Below, piece by piece: positions 45,209 to 53,536 of a stretch of 64,000 nt of DNA. Position 1 is the first letter of the stretch. Every line of letters begins with the position of its first letter. Position numbers and translations under genes: made by a program. A model generated the notes under the pieces. It did no database searches. It was not told the DNA's origin and saw only the letters and a program-made list of their open reading frames with translations. The stretch comes from Streptomyces sp. CBMA291 (GTDB lineage Bacteria; Actinomycetota; Actinomycetes; Streptomycetales; Streptomycetaceae), in contig NZ_MSJP01000047.1 in assembly GCF_014596525.1 (NCBI RefSeq), positions 1-64,000 on the forward strand, in the 5' to 3' direction.

Positions 45209-45238
45209 CGGTGTACGGGATGGGGTTCTCGTACACCG
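45209..45238. promoter_or_regulatory. Inverted repeat in the MFS promoter (TetR-type operator)
   Basis: CGGTGTACG (45209-45217) and CGTACACCG (45230-45238) are exact complements around 12 bases. A second, related half-site pair TACACCGTA / TACGCTGTA lies at 45232-45265. Both sit just upstream of the transporter ATG. Confidence 0.65.
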
Positions 45239-45360
45239 TACAAGGGCGTCTCTTACGCTGTATAGGAAATTGTTTCCGGCAAGGAGGGTCGGCGGGGTGC
45301 GCCGACGGTCTCCCCGTGCGTGCGGGTCGGGTGGTGAGGCGGGTCAGGTGGTGAGGCCGG

Positions 45361-47649
45361 TCAGGTGGTGGGGCGGGTCAGGTCGTAGAAGGTGGCGTTG
45401 CCGAAGGTGACCTTCCGGAAGTGCGCCGAGACCCATGAGGAAATCTCCGAACCGCCGCCGAAGCCACCGCCGGGACCGCCGGTCCTGCCACCCCGGCCGT
45501 CCGCACCGGCGCCGGAGGCGGCCTTGTTGTCGCCTGTTCCGGCTCCCGCTCCGGCGGCCGATCCGGCGGCCGTCTCGCCTCCCGTGCCGCCTTCGCCGCC
45601 GCCGATGAAGTAGTGGATCCTCCCCTCGGCCACATACGCCTGGAACTCCGCGAGGGTCGGGGACGGGTCGCTGCCGTTGAAGCCGCCGATCGCCATGACC
45701 GGCTTCTCGGTGGCGAGCTGGTATCCGGCCGCGTTCTGCGCGCCGACGGTGGCTGCGGCCCAGGTGTACACGTCCGCGTCGGCGAGGAGCGCGGTCTTCG
45801 CCTCCGCACCGACGGCCGTGCCGTTGAGAAGCCCGCCCATACCGCCGCCGCCGAAGCCACCGGGCCCACCGAAACCTTCGCCGCTGGGCATACCGGGGGG
45901 CATGCCCGGGGGGCGACCGCCTTGGTTCCGGCCCTGGCCTTGGCCGGGCGTGCCTTGTCCCTGGCCTTGGTTCTGCCCAGGCATGCCCTGGTTCTGCCCC
46001 TGCCCCTGGTTCTGGCCCTGGCCGGGCATCCCCTGGCCCTGGCCGCCGTCCTGGCCCGGCATCCCCGGGAAGCCGTACGGAAAGGTCATGCCCCGGCCCC
46101 GGCCACCGCCGGGACCCCGCATGCCGCCGAAGCCCGCGCCCGCCGGGCCCGCCGTCACGATCGAACCCTGGTGCCCGGTGTCGACCGTAGCCAGGGTGTA
46201 CGCGAACGGCCCCGCGAGCCCCGCCGCCAGGCCGAGCCCCGCCGCCCCGAGCCCGAGCCGCCGGTCCGTGCGGCCCGCGAGCAGCAGCCCGAGCGCGGCC
46301 ACCGCGCCCGCCACCAGGACCGTCCAGCGCAGCCACGGCAGCCACTCCGGGGTCCGCCCGAGGAGCGACCAGCCCCACCACGCGGTCACCGCCGCCGTCA
46401 CCGCCAGGGTCGCCGAGGCGAGCAGCCGGGTGCGCTCCTCCCAGAGGACCGCCGCGCCCATGCCGACGAGCGCCGCGATGTACGGGGCCAGGGCGATCGT
46501 GTAGTACTCGTGGAAGATGCCCGCCATGAAGCTGAACACGGCCAGCGTGATCAGCAGGGAGCCGCCCCACACCAGGAACGCGGAGCGCGCGGTGTCCGTC
46601 CGGGGCGCCCGCCGGGTCACCACGACCCCGGCGGCCAGCAGGATCAGCGCCGCAGGCAGCAGCCAGGAGATCTGGCCGCCGATCGAGTCGTTGAACATGC
46701 GGCCGAGCCCGGTCTCGCCCCAGCGGCCCCCGCCCATGCCACCGGGTCCGCCCCCGCCGCCGACGCTGCCGGTCTCGTCGCCGTTGATGCGCCCGAGCCC
46801 GTTGTAGCCGAAGGTCAGCTCAAGGAAGCTGTCGTGCTGCGAACCTCCGATGTACGGGCGGGAGGACGCGGGCCACAGCTCGACCACGGCCACCCACCAG
46901 CCCGCCGACACCAGCAGCGCGAGGCCGCCGAGGGCGAGCCGGCCGAGCCTGCGCCCGAGCCCGCCCGGCGCGCACACCGCGTAGACGAGCGCGAGCGGCG
47001 GCAGGATCAGAAAGGCCTGGAGCGTCTTCGCGAGGAACGCGAACCCCAGCGCCACCCCCGCCGCCACCAGCCACTTCGTCGCGCCCTTGTCCTCTTCGAG
47101 GGCCCTCAGCACTGCGTAGACGGCGACCGTCATCAGCAGGGCGAGCAGCGCGTCCGGGTTGTTGAAGCGGAACATCAGCGCGGCCACCGGGGTGAGTGCC
47201 AGGACCGCGCCCGCGATCAGGCCCGCGCCCGCGCCGAACCGGCGCCGTACGGCCGCGTAGAGCACCGCAACGGTGCCGGTGCCCATGAGGACCTCGGGTA
47301 CGAGGATCTGCCAGGACCCGAGGCCGAAGAGCCGTACCGAGAGGGCCATCGGCCAGAGGGCGGCCGGGGGCTTGTCGACGGTGATGGCGTTGGCCGCGTC
47401 GAGCGAGCCGAAGAAGAAGGCCTTCCAGCTCTCGCCGCCCGCCTGCACGGCGGCGGAGTAGAAGGAGTTGGCGTAGCCGGAGGCGTCCAGGTTCCACAGA
47501 TAGAGGAGCGTGGTCGCGGCGAGCAGACCGAGGAAGGCCGGCCGGACCCAGAGGGCGTCGTCGGCGCGCCCGCGCCAGAGCCGGGCGGCCCTGCCGGGCC
47601 CGCCTGCGGGAAACGCGGGCACCACCGGAGTCGTCGGATTCAGCGTCAT
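45361..47649 (-). CDS. GT39-family (PMT/ArnT-like) membrane glycosyltransferase
   Basis: 762 residues, ATG 47649, overlapping the upstream GT gene by four bases. The N-terminal half holds about 11 TM helices with SYGYANSFYSAAV, ITVDKPPAALWPMALSVRLFG and RFNNPDALLALL, features of the GT39/ArnT group that use polyprenyl-phosphate sugars. The extracytoplasmic C-terminal half contains a GQGQN/GMPGQ repeat region and Gly-rich loops, then a globular end (WAAATVGAQNAAGYQLATEKPVMAIGGFNGSDPSPTL). It probably transfers sugars to a wall polymer, lipid or protein outside the membrane. Confidence 0.9.
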   Translation of the reverse strand: MTLNPTTPVVPAFPAGGPGRAARLWRGRADDALWVRPAFLGLLAATTLLYLWNLDASGYANSFYSAAVQAGGESWKAFFFGSLDAANAITVDKPPAALWPMALSVRLFGLGSWQILVPEVLMGTGTVAVLYAAVRRRFGAGAGLIAGAVLALTPVAALMFRFNNPDALLALLMTVAVYAVLRALEEDKGATKWLVAAGVALGFAFLAKTLQAFLILPPLALVYAVCAPGGLGRRLGRLALGGLALLVSAGWWVAVVELWPASSRPYIGGSQHDSFLELTFGYNGLGRINGDETGSVGGGGGPGGMGGGRWGETGLGRMFNDSIGGQISWLLPAALILLAAGVVVTRRAPRTDTARSAFLVWGGSLLITLAVFSFMAGIFHEYYTIALAPYIAALVGMGAAVLWEERTRLLASATLAVTAAVTAWWGWSLLGRTPEWLPWLRWTVLVAGAVAALGLLLAGRTDRRLGLGAAGLGLAAGLAGPFAYTLATVDTGHQGSIVTAGPAGAGFGGMRGPGGGRGRGMTFPYGFPGMPGQDGGQGQGMPGQGQNQGQGQNQGMPGQNQGQGQGTPGQGQGRNQGGRPPGMPPGMPSGEGFGGPGGFGGGGMGGLLNGTAVGAEAKTALLADADVYTWAAATVGAQNAAGYQLATEKPVMAIGGFNGSDPSPTLAEFQAYVAEGRIHYFIGGGEGGTGGETAAGSAAGAGAGTGDNKAASGAGADGRGGRTGGPGGGFGGGSEISSWVSAHFRKVTFGNATFYDLTRPTT

Positions 47650-48917
47650 CGGGTGTTCCTTGCGGTGGACCGCTCGGGGAAGACCCAGAGCCGGAAGAGG
47701 AGGAAGCGCAGGACGGTCGCGGCGAGATTGGCGACGACCAGCACGGCGAGTTCGGTCGAGTGCGCGGGATCGCCGCCCGCCGCGCCGAGGGCGGCCAGCG
47801 AACCGCTGGTCAGGGCCAGGCCGATGGCGAAGACCACGAGGCCCTGGGCCTGGTGGCGGACGGCCCGGTCCCGGCCCCGGACCCCGAAGGTGAGCCGCCG
47901 GTTGGCCGCCGTGTTGGCGACGGCGGAGACCAGGAGGGCGGCGGCGTTGGCGAGCTGCGGCCCGAGTCCGAGCCGGAAGCCCGAGTAGAGGGCGAGGTAG
48001 AAGAGCGTGGACAGCACCCCGACCGCGCAGAACCCCACCAGCTGCCGGGCGAGCCCGCCCGGCACCCCGTTCAGCTCGCGGTCCCGGGGGTCGTCCCCGA
48101 AGGGCCTGGCGAGCCGGTCGAGCGGCAGCGAACCGGTGGCGAGGGCCCGGCCCACCCGCCACACGCCCTTCAGGTCGTCGGTGGCGGTGCGCACGATGCG
48201 CACGGTCGAGTCGGGGTCGTCGACCCAGTCGACCGGCACCTCGTGGATGCGGAGCCCGGCCCGCTCGGCGAGGACGAGCATCTCGGTGTCGAAGAACCAG
48301 CCGGTGTCCTCGACCATCGGGAGCAGCCGTTCGGCGACGTCCCTCCGTATCGCCTTGAACCCGCACTGGGCGTCGGAGAACCGGGTGGCGAGCGAGCCGC
48401 GCAGGATCAGGTTGTAGGCGCGGGAGACGAACTCCCGCTTAGGGCCGCGCACCACCCGCGAGGAGCGGGTGAGCCGGGAGCCGATCGCCAGGTCGGAGTG
48501 GCCGGAGATCAGCGGCGCGACCAGCGGAAGCAGGGCGTTGAGGTCGGTGGACAGGTCGACGTCCATATAGGCGAGGACCGGTGCGTCCGAGTCCGACCAC
48601 ACCGTCCGCAGCGCCCGCCCGCGCCCTTTCTGTTCGAGCCGTACGGAGCGCACCTCGGGCACTTCGGCGGCGAGCGCGGCGGCGACGGCGGGCGTGGAGT
48701 CGGTGGAGGCGTTGTCGGCGACGGTGACGCGGAAGCCGTAGGGAAAGGTCCGGGAGAGGTGCTCGTGGAGGCGGCGGACACACGGCTCCAGGTCCTTCTC
48801 CTCGTTGTAGACGGGGATCACCACGTCGAGTACGGGCCGTCCGGCCGGGTGCACCGGCAGGTGTTCCCTGGCGGGGAGGGCGCCGGACGTGGGCCCCGCG
48901 ATCGTTGGGGTTCGCAT
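47646..48917 (-). CDS. GT2 glycosyltransferase fused to GtrA membrane domain
   Basis: 423 residues. N-terminal GT-A domain (1-255): LDVVIPVYNEEKDLEPCV, nucleotide-sugar DxD in YMDVDLSTD, acceptor region CGFKAIRRDVAE and WFFDTEMLVLA, as in dolichyl-phosphate-mannose-type polyprenyl-phosphate glycosyltransferases. C-terminal GtrA domain (about 280-415) has four TM helices. It would make a polyprenyl-phosphate sugar and flip or present it to the GT39 enzyme encoded next. ATGA overlap couples the two. Confidence 0.93.
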   Translation of the reverse strand: MRTPTIAGPTSGALPAREHLPVHPAGRPVLDVVIPVYNEEKDLEPCVRRLHEHLSRTFPYGFRVTVADNASTDSTPAVAAALAAEVPEVRSVRLEQKGRGRALRTVWSDSDAPVLAYMDVDLSTDLNALLPLVAPLISGHSDLAIGSRLTRSSRVVRGPKREFVSRAYNLILRGSLATRFSDAQCGFKAIRRDVAERLLPMVEDTGWFFDTEMLVLAERAGLRIHEVPVDWVDDPDSTVRIVRTATDDLKGVWRVGRALATGSLPLDRLARPFGDDPRDRELNGVPGGLARQLVGFCAVGVLSTLFYLALYSGFRLGLGPQLANAAALLVSAVANTAANRRLTFGVRGRDRAVRHQAQGLVVFAIGLALTSGSLAALGAAGGDPAHSTELAVLVVANLAATVLRFLLFRLWVFPERSTARNTR

Positions 48918-48942
48918 GGTCCGACCCTTGCCGGGGCCGCTG

Positions 48943-50511
48943 TCACGCCCGTATGACGAGCCTGTGCCTTGCCTGTGAGGGGGAGGCGTACGGCAGCAGG
49001 ACGGTGAACACCGTGCGGCCCGGGGCGCTGTCGACGCTCACCTCGCCCTCGTGGGCGAGGACCACCGCGCGGACGATGGCGAGCCCGAGCCCGGTGGACC
49101 CGGCGGTCCGGGAACGGGAGGCGTCGCCGCGCGCGAACCGTTCGAAGACGGTGGGAAGCAGCTCGGGCGGGATGCCGGGGCCGTCGTCCTCGATCAGGAC
49201 GGTGACGGAGTCGGCCGCCGGGCGGACCCGGGCGGTGACCCGCGTCCCGGGCGGGGTGTGGGTACGGGCGTTGGCGAGGAGATTGACGAGGACCTGGTGG
49301 AGCCGGGCCCGGTCCCCGCGGACCGGGGTTCCGCCGTCCTCGGGCAGTTCGAGGCTCCAGTGGTACTCGGGCCCGGCGGCACGGGCATCGCTCACGGCGT
49401 CCACGACCAGCGGGACGAGATCGGTGTCCTCGTACGAGAGGGGCCGTCCGGTGTCGAGCCGGGCCAGCAGCAGCAGATCCTCCACCAGGCCCGTCATCCG
49501 GACCGCCTCGGACTCGATCCGGCCGAGGGCGTGCCGGGTGTCGGGCCCGCACTCCTCCCCGCCGAGCCGGGTCAGCTCCGCGTACCCCCGGATCGAGGCG
49601 AGCGGGGTGCGCAGTTCATGGCTGGCGTCGGCGACGAACCGGCGGACCCTGGTCTCGCTCTGCTGGCGGGCGTCGAGCGCCGAGTGGACGTGGTCGAGCA
49701 TCCGGTTGAGGGCCGCGCCGACCTGGCCGACCTCGGTCCTCGGGTCGGCCTCGGTCTCCGGGACCCGCTGGTGCAGCGCGACCTCGCCGCTGTGCAGGGG
49801 CAGCTGCGCGACCTGACCGGCGGTGGCGACGACCCGGCGCAGCGGCCGCAGGGCCACCCCGACGAGCACGGTCCCGGCGAGCGAGGCGGCGACCAGTCCG
49901 GCACCGGTGACGCTCAGCTCGACGAGGACGAGGGTGGAGAGGGTGTCCTCGACCTCGGCGAGCGGGATACCGGCGAGGAAGGCTCCGTGGCCACCCCGCG
50001 CGAAGGCGACCCGGTACGAGCCGAGACCGCCGGGAAGTTCGACGGTGTGCGGTCGTCCGTCACGCGGAACGGTGGCGAGTGCGGCGCTCTGGGCCTCGTC
50101 GAGCGACCGGATCGGGAAGCGCGGGCCTTCCGTGCCGTCGCCGCCCGCGACCTCCGTCGAGTACCCGGCGGCGGAGACGCCGTCCTCGGTCAGGGCGGCG
50201 CCGAGGCTTCCGATGGGGACGCCCGGCCCGCCGAGGAAGGCGAGCGGTTCCCGGGCCCGGACGGGGTCGGGGACGGGCAGGGCGACCGGTGGCCCGGCGG
50301 CCCGCTGCGTCAGACCGCCGAGCTGTTCGTCCGCCTGGTCGTACAGATACGAGCGGAACGCGATCGTCGTGACCGTGCCGATGACGGCTGCGACGATCGC
50401 GATCAGCGCGACCGCGGAGACGACAAGCCGGGTCCGCAACGACCAGGTCCGTCGCCCTGCCCCGGGGCGTGGCCTTCGGGTCATGCCGGGCCCGTGGCGC
50501 CTGGCACTCAC
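48943..50511 (-). CDS. Sensor histidine kinase (EnvZ/BaeS-like)
   Basis: 522 residues from GTG 50511. TM1 about 27-52, extracytoplasmic sensor about 53-190, TM2 about 192-220, HAMP to about 285. HisKA motif ASHELRTPLASIRGY has phosphoacceptor H298. The HATPase has N-box VNLLANARTHTP and DDGPGIP, FERFARGD and STGLGLAIV boxes, all intact. It begins 7 nt after the response-regulator stop. The sugar-transferase genes follow on the same strand. Confidence 0.94.
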   Translation of the reverse strand: MSARRHGPGMTRRPRPGAGRRTWSLRTRLVVSAVALIAIVAAVIGTVTTIAFRSYLYDQADEQLGGLTQRAAGPPVALPVPDPVRAREPLAFLGGPGVPIGSLGAALTEDGVSAAGYSTEVAGGDGTEGPRFPIRSLDEAQSAALATVPRDGRPHTVELPGGLGSYRVAFARGGHGAFLAGIPLAEVEDTLSTLVLVELSVTGAGLVAASLAGTVLVGVALRPLRRVVATAGQVAQLPLHSGEVALHQRVPETEADPRTEVGQVGAALNRMLDHVHSALDARQQSETRVRRFVADASHELRTPLASIRGYAELTRLGGEECGPDTRHALGRIESEAVRMTGLVEDLLLLARLDTGRPLSYEDTDLVPLVVDAVSDARAAGPEYHWSLELPEDGGTPVRGDRARLHQVLVNLLANARTHTPPGTRVTARVRPAADSVTVLIEDDGPGIPPELLPTVFERFARGDASRSRTAGSTGLGLAIVRAVVLAHEGEVSVDSAPGRTVFTVLLPYASPSQARHRLVIRA

Positions 50512-50517
50512 CTGCCG

Positions 50518-51273
50518 TTACTCCCCCGGCTTGATCAGATAGCCGGCCCCTCGCCGGGTGTGGATCATCGGGGCGCGACCCGCGTCGATCTTCCGGCGCA
50601 GATAGGAGATGTACAGCTCGACGACATTGGCCTGGCCGCCGAAGTCGTAGGACCAGACCCGGTCGAGGATCTGCGCCTTGCTGAGCACCCGTCGCGGATT
50701 GCGCATGAGGTAGCGCAGCAGCTCGAACTCGGTCGCCGTGAGGTGGATGGAGTCACCGCCCCGGGTGACCTCGTGGCTGTCCTCGTCGAGGGTGAGGTCC
50801 CCGACGACGAGCAGGGATTCGCTGCGCGCGAGCGCCGCCCCCGACCTGCGGATGAGCCCACGCAGCCGGGCCACGACCTCCTCCAGGCTGAAGGGCTTGG
50901 TGACATAGTCGTCGCCGCCCGCCGTGAGCCCGGCGATCCGGTCCTCCACCGCGTCCTTCGCGGTCAGGAAGAGGACCGGGACATCGGGCAGCTCGCGCCG
51001 GATGCACCCGAGCAGGCTCAGCCCGTCGGCGTCGGGAAGCATGACATCGAGGATCACGGCATCGGGCCGGAACTCGCGCGCGGTACGCAGGGCGGCGGCG
51101 CCGTCCTCGGCACTGCGCACCTGCCAGCCCTCGTACCGCAGGGCCATGGAGAGCAGTTCGGCGAGCGAGGCTTCGTCGTCGACGACGAGCACTCGGACGG
51201 CGGTTCCGTCGGCGCGGAGCAGTTCGGCGCGGGAGCCGCTTCGGGTGCTCGTGCGGGATGTGGTGACGGTCAT
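50518..51273 (-). CDS. OmpR-family response regulator
   Basis: 251 residues, ATG 51273. Receiver: VLVVDDEASLAELL (D32/D33), phosphoacceptor D76 in AVILDVMLPDADG, and FLTAKD...DDYVTKPFS. DNA-binding winged helix: LTATEFELLRYLMRNPRRVLSKAQILDRVW...VELYISYLRRKID. Partner of the following kinase. Two parS sites lie in the 170 bp upstream of it, so its promoter sits inside the ParB-binding region. Confidence 0.95.
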   Translation of the reverse strand: MTVTTSRTSTRSGSRAELLRADGTAVRVLVVDDEASLAELLSMALRYEGWQVRSAEDGAAALRTAREFRPDAVILDVMLPDADGLSLLGCIRRELPDVPVLFLTAKDAVEDRIAGLTAGGDDYVTKPFSLEEVVARLRGLIRRSGAALARSESLLVVGDLTLDEDSHEVTRGGDSIHLTATEFELLRYLMRNPRRVLSKAQILDRVWSYDFGGQANVVELYISYLRRKIDAGRAPMIHTRRGAGYLIKPGE

Positions 51274-51346
51274 GGCACCACGGTGCCGACCGCCGCTGAG
51301 AGGCCTCTTGCCCTTTCCTGTGAATTCCCTGAGAAACGGCCATGCG

Positions 51347-51360
51347 GTTTCACGTGAAAC
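51347..51360. promoter_or_regulatory. parS site 1
   Basis: GTTTCACGTGAAAC, a perfect 14-bp palindrome matching the streptomycete parS consensus bound by ParB for chromosome segregation. Non-coding, upstream of the response regulator gene. Confidence 0.92.
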
Positions 51361-51444
51361 ACCGGGCACGGCGGCCCCTCGCCAGGTCGCCCCGGAGCCT
51401 CCGTCAGAGCGGCGCTCGCCGACCGGCCCATGACCCGCCCTGCG

Positions 51445-51458
51445 GTTTCACGTGAAAC
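51445..51458. promoter_or_regulatory. parS site 2
   Basis: Exact GTTTCACGTGAAAC, 98 bp from site 1. Confidence 0.92.
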
Positions 51459-51477
51459 ACCACCCACCCGGCTCTAC

Positions 51478-51491
51478 GTTTCACGTGAAAC
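51478..51491. promoter_or_regulatory. parS site 3
   Basis: Exact GTTTCACGTGAAAC, 33 bp from site 2. Confidence 0.92.
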
Positions 51492-51506
51492 ACCACCCGC
51501 CTGGCT

Positions 51507-52427
51507 CTACGGTTTCACGTGAAACAGCGCGGCCCCGTTCCCGTAGAGCACCCCACGGAGCCAGTCGTCCCCGAGCCCGAGCCGCTCCAGGGCCTGGAGC
51601 TGGTGGGCGTACGGATACGGGATGTTCGGGAAGTCCGAGCCGAGCAGGATGCGATCACCGAGGTCCACGAGCCGCTTCAGCTCCTCCCTGGGGAACGGCG
51701 ACAACCGCTCGCCGAAGTCGGTGAAGGCCATGGTGGTGTCCAGACGGACGCCCTCGTACCGCTGGGCGAGGTCGAGGAACTCCCGGTACTCCGGCATCCC
51801 CATATGGGCGACGATCACCCGGAGCCGGGGATGCCGGGCGAGCAGCCTCGCCATGGGCCCCGGGCCGGTGAAGGGGGCCGGGGCGGGCCCCGATCCGCAG
51901 TGGACGACGGCCGGGGTGCCGCTGTCGGCGAGGGCTCCCCAGACGGCGTCCAGCCGTCTGTCCGCCGGATCGAAGCCTCCGACCTGGAGGTGCACTTTGA
52001 AGACCCGGGCACCGGCTTCGAGCGCCCGGAGGACGTACGCGTGGGCGCCCGGCTCGGGGAAGAAGGTCGCGGTGTGCAGACAGTCGGGGACGCGCGCGGC
52101 GAAGTCGGTGGCCCAGGCGTTCAGCCACTCCGCCATGCCGGGCTTGTGCGGGTAGAGCATCGCGGTGAAGGCGACCGTCCCGAAGCCGCGCAGCAGCGCG
52201 AGCCGACGGTCTTCCTCCTCGCGGTAGGCGATGGGCCACGCGACCCCGGTCAGCGGCCCCACGGCGTCGAAGTAGGCCCACACCTTGTCCAGCACGTTCT
52301 GCGGCATGAAGTGCGTGTGCACATCGACGAACCCGGGGATCCCGAGCCGCCGGGCGAGGGCCTGGGGGGCGGGGCCCTGAGGGTCGAGGGCCTGGAGGTC
52401 GGGGGCGGCGTTCCCATCGGGGCTCAT
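51507..52427 (-). CDS. Amidohydrolase-family TIM-barrel protein
   Basis: 306 residues. ATG 52427 (MSPDGNAAPD) is chosen because GAGGG lies just upstream; the ORF extends further but without a ribosome site. Metal-binding HxH at H37/H39 (VDVHTHFMP), then FKVHLQVGGFDP, VVHCGSG, IVAHMGMPEY and LLGSDFPN. These are Amidohydro_2 ligands of ACMSD/decarboxylase-type enzymes. The substrate is not evident. The last residues LFHVKP are encoded by parS site 4. Confidence 0.88.
   Translation of the reverse strand: MSPDGNAAPDLQALDPQGPAPQALARRLGIPGFVDVHTHFMPQNVLDKVWAYFDAVGPLTGVAWPIAYREEEDRRLALLRGFGTVAFTAMLYPHKPGMAEWLNAWATDFAARVPDCLHTATFFPEPGAHAYVLRALEAGARVFKVHLQVGGFDPADRRLDAVWGALADSGTPAVVHCGSGPAPAPFTGPGPMARLLARHPRLRVIVAHMGMPEYREFLDLAQRYEGVRLDTTMAFTDFGERLSPFPREELKRLVDLGDRILLGSDFPNIPYPYAHQLQALERLGLGDDWLRGVLYGNGAALFHVKP
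51512..51525. promoter_or_regulatory. parS site 4, inside the amidohydrolase coding end
   Basis: Exact GTTTCACGTGAAAC, 34 bp from site 3. In the minus-strand gene it encodes the F-H-V-K part of the last residues. Confidence 0.92.
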
Positions 52428-52538
52428 GCGCTCACCCTCGCCGGACCGGAACCGGAATGTCCACGACGGACGGGAAAAGGGCTCCGCTTCTTCACGAAAG
52501 GAAGGACAGGAGGTCGGCGGCACGACGGCCGAGACCCG

Positions 52539-53435
52539 TCAGAACAGCTCCCCCTGCGCACTCGGGTCGACGGCGGGCGCCCCCGTCACGGCCACCGGCA
52601 CGGAGAAACCACGACCGTGCCCGTGCTCGTCGCCCTCCCCGCCCCCGGCACTCTGAAGCATCCACCCGCCCATCAACCGGGTGTCGAGGACGAGGCAGCG
52701 CCCGTCGGGGGCGAGCAGATGCAGATCGGGCCCGGCGGTGGCCAGCAGGCGCCCGGCGACGACGCCCCCGTCGGTCAGCTCGGTGACCGTGCCGTCGAGC
52801 GGCGGCAGCCCGTCGAGACCGAAGACGGCCGCGTGGTCGTACGGCTCGCACTCCAGCGGCTCCAGCGTCTCCGACCAGCCGCCGACCTCCCGGGCCCGCC
52901 GGTACAGCGCCAGGACCTCGGCCGCCCGTTCCGGGGCGGGAGGCAGCGCGTGCCGTACCGCCCTCTTCCGCTCGTACGCGATCCGGTCGGGCACGCCGAG
53001 GGCCTGCCTCAGTACCTCCTCGGTGCGCCGGGCGGCCATCAGCGGCCCTCGGCCGAGCCAGCCGAAGGTGACGGCTCCCTGTTCGAGCAGCCGGACCGGC
53101 CCGCGTTCCTCGCCGGTGATCCCCACCTTGGTCATCCCGGGCCCGAACCAGGCCAGGTAGACGCGGTACGGGCGAGGGTCGTCGAGGAAGGTGTCGGCGG
53201 CGACGGAGTGGGCCCGGTCGAGCCGCGCGCACTCGGGACACCGGCCGCCGGTGGCCCGCCCGGGGACGGCCGCCGCGATCGGGCACGGATTTCCCCGGGC
53301 CCCCGGGCACCGCCGTACCCCGACCGCCCGGAAGGCCAGCTCACGCCCCTGGCCGAGCGGGCTGACCCGCCCGCCTCGCCATCGAAGCCCGGGTTCGCCG
53401 CCGGCCCAGGTGATCCCCCGGCTCCACCACTCCAC
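52539..53435 (-). CDS. DUF2797 protein
   Basis: 298 residues; GTG 53435 with GGGAGG upstream is preferred to 53486. The sequence WAGGEPGLRWRGG, a possible zinc-knuckle region (C..C...C..C around RRCPG...NPCPIA..GRCPECARLD), YLAWFGPGMTKVGITGEERG and TEEVLRQALGVPDRIAYERKRAV are DUF2797 features. The GIY-YIG-like signature (YLAWFG...KVGIT) suggests a nuclease-fold relative, but activity is unproven. Confidence 0.85.
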   Translation of the reverse strand: MEWWSRGITWAGGEPGLRWRGGRVSPLGQGRELAFRAVGVRRCPGARGNPCPIAAAVPGRATGGRCPECARLDRAHSVAADTFLDDPRPYRVYLAWFGPGMTKVGITGEERGPVRLLEQGAVTFGWLGRGPLMAARRTEEVLRQALGVPDRIAYERKRAVRHALPPAPERAAEVLALYRRAREVGGWSETLEPLECEPYDHAAVFGLDGLPPLDGTVTELTDGGVVAGRLLATAGPDLHLLAPDGRCLVLDTRLMGGWMLQSAGGGEGDEHGHGRGFSVPVAVTGAPAVDPSAQGELF

Positions 53436-53536
53436 GCCCTGCCTCCCGTACTCTCCGACCTCTCCAGTCTCCGCCACAGGGGCCACGAGCCGGACAGGCC
53501 CTGGGCAGGAGGGACGGTGGGAAAGCCCGGTCCGGG

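Noticed and set aside
43548..47988. Plus-strand ORFs of 620 and 791 residues
   Set aside because: Opposite the MFS, GT39 and GT2 genes; composition is Asp/Arg/Gly-rich with no family features.
49051..51357. 768-residue plus-strand ORF over the two-component genes
   Set aside because: Complement of intact kinase and regulator genes.
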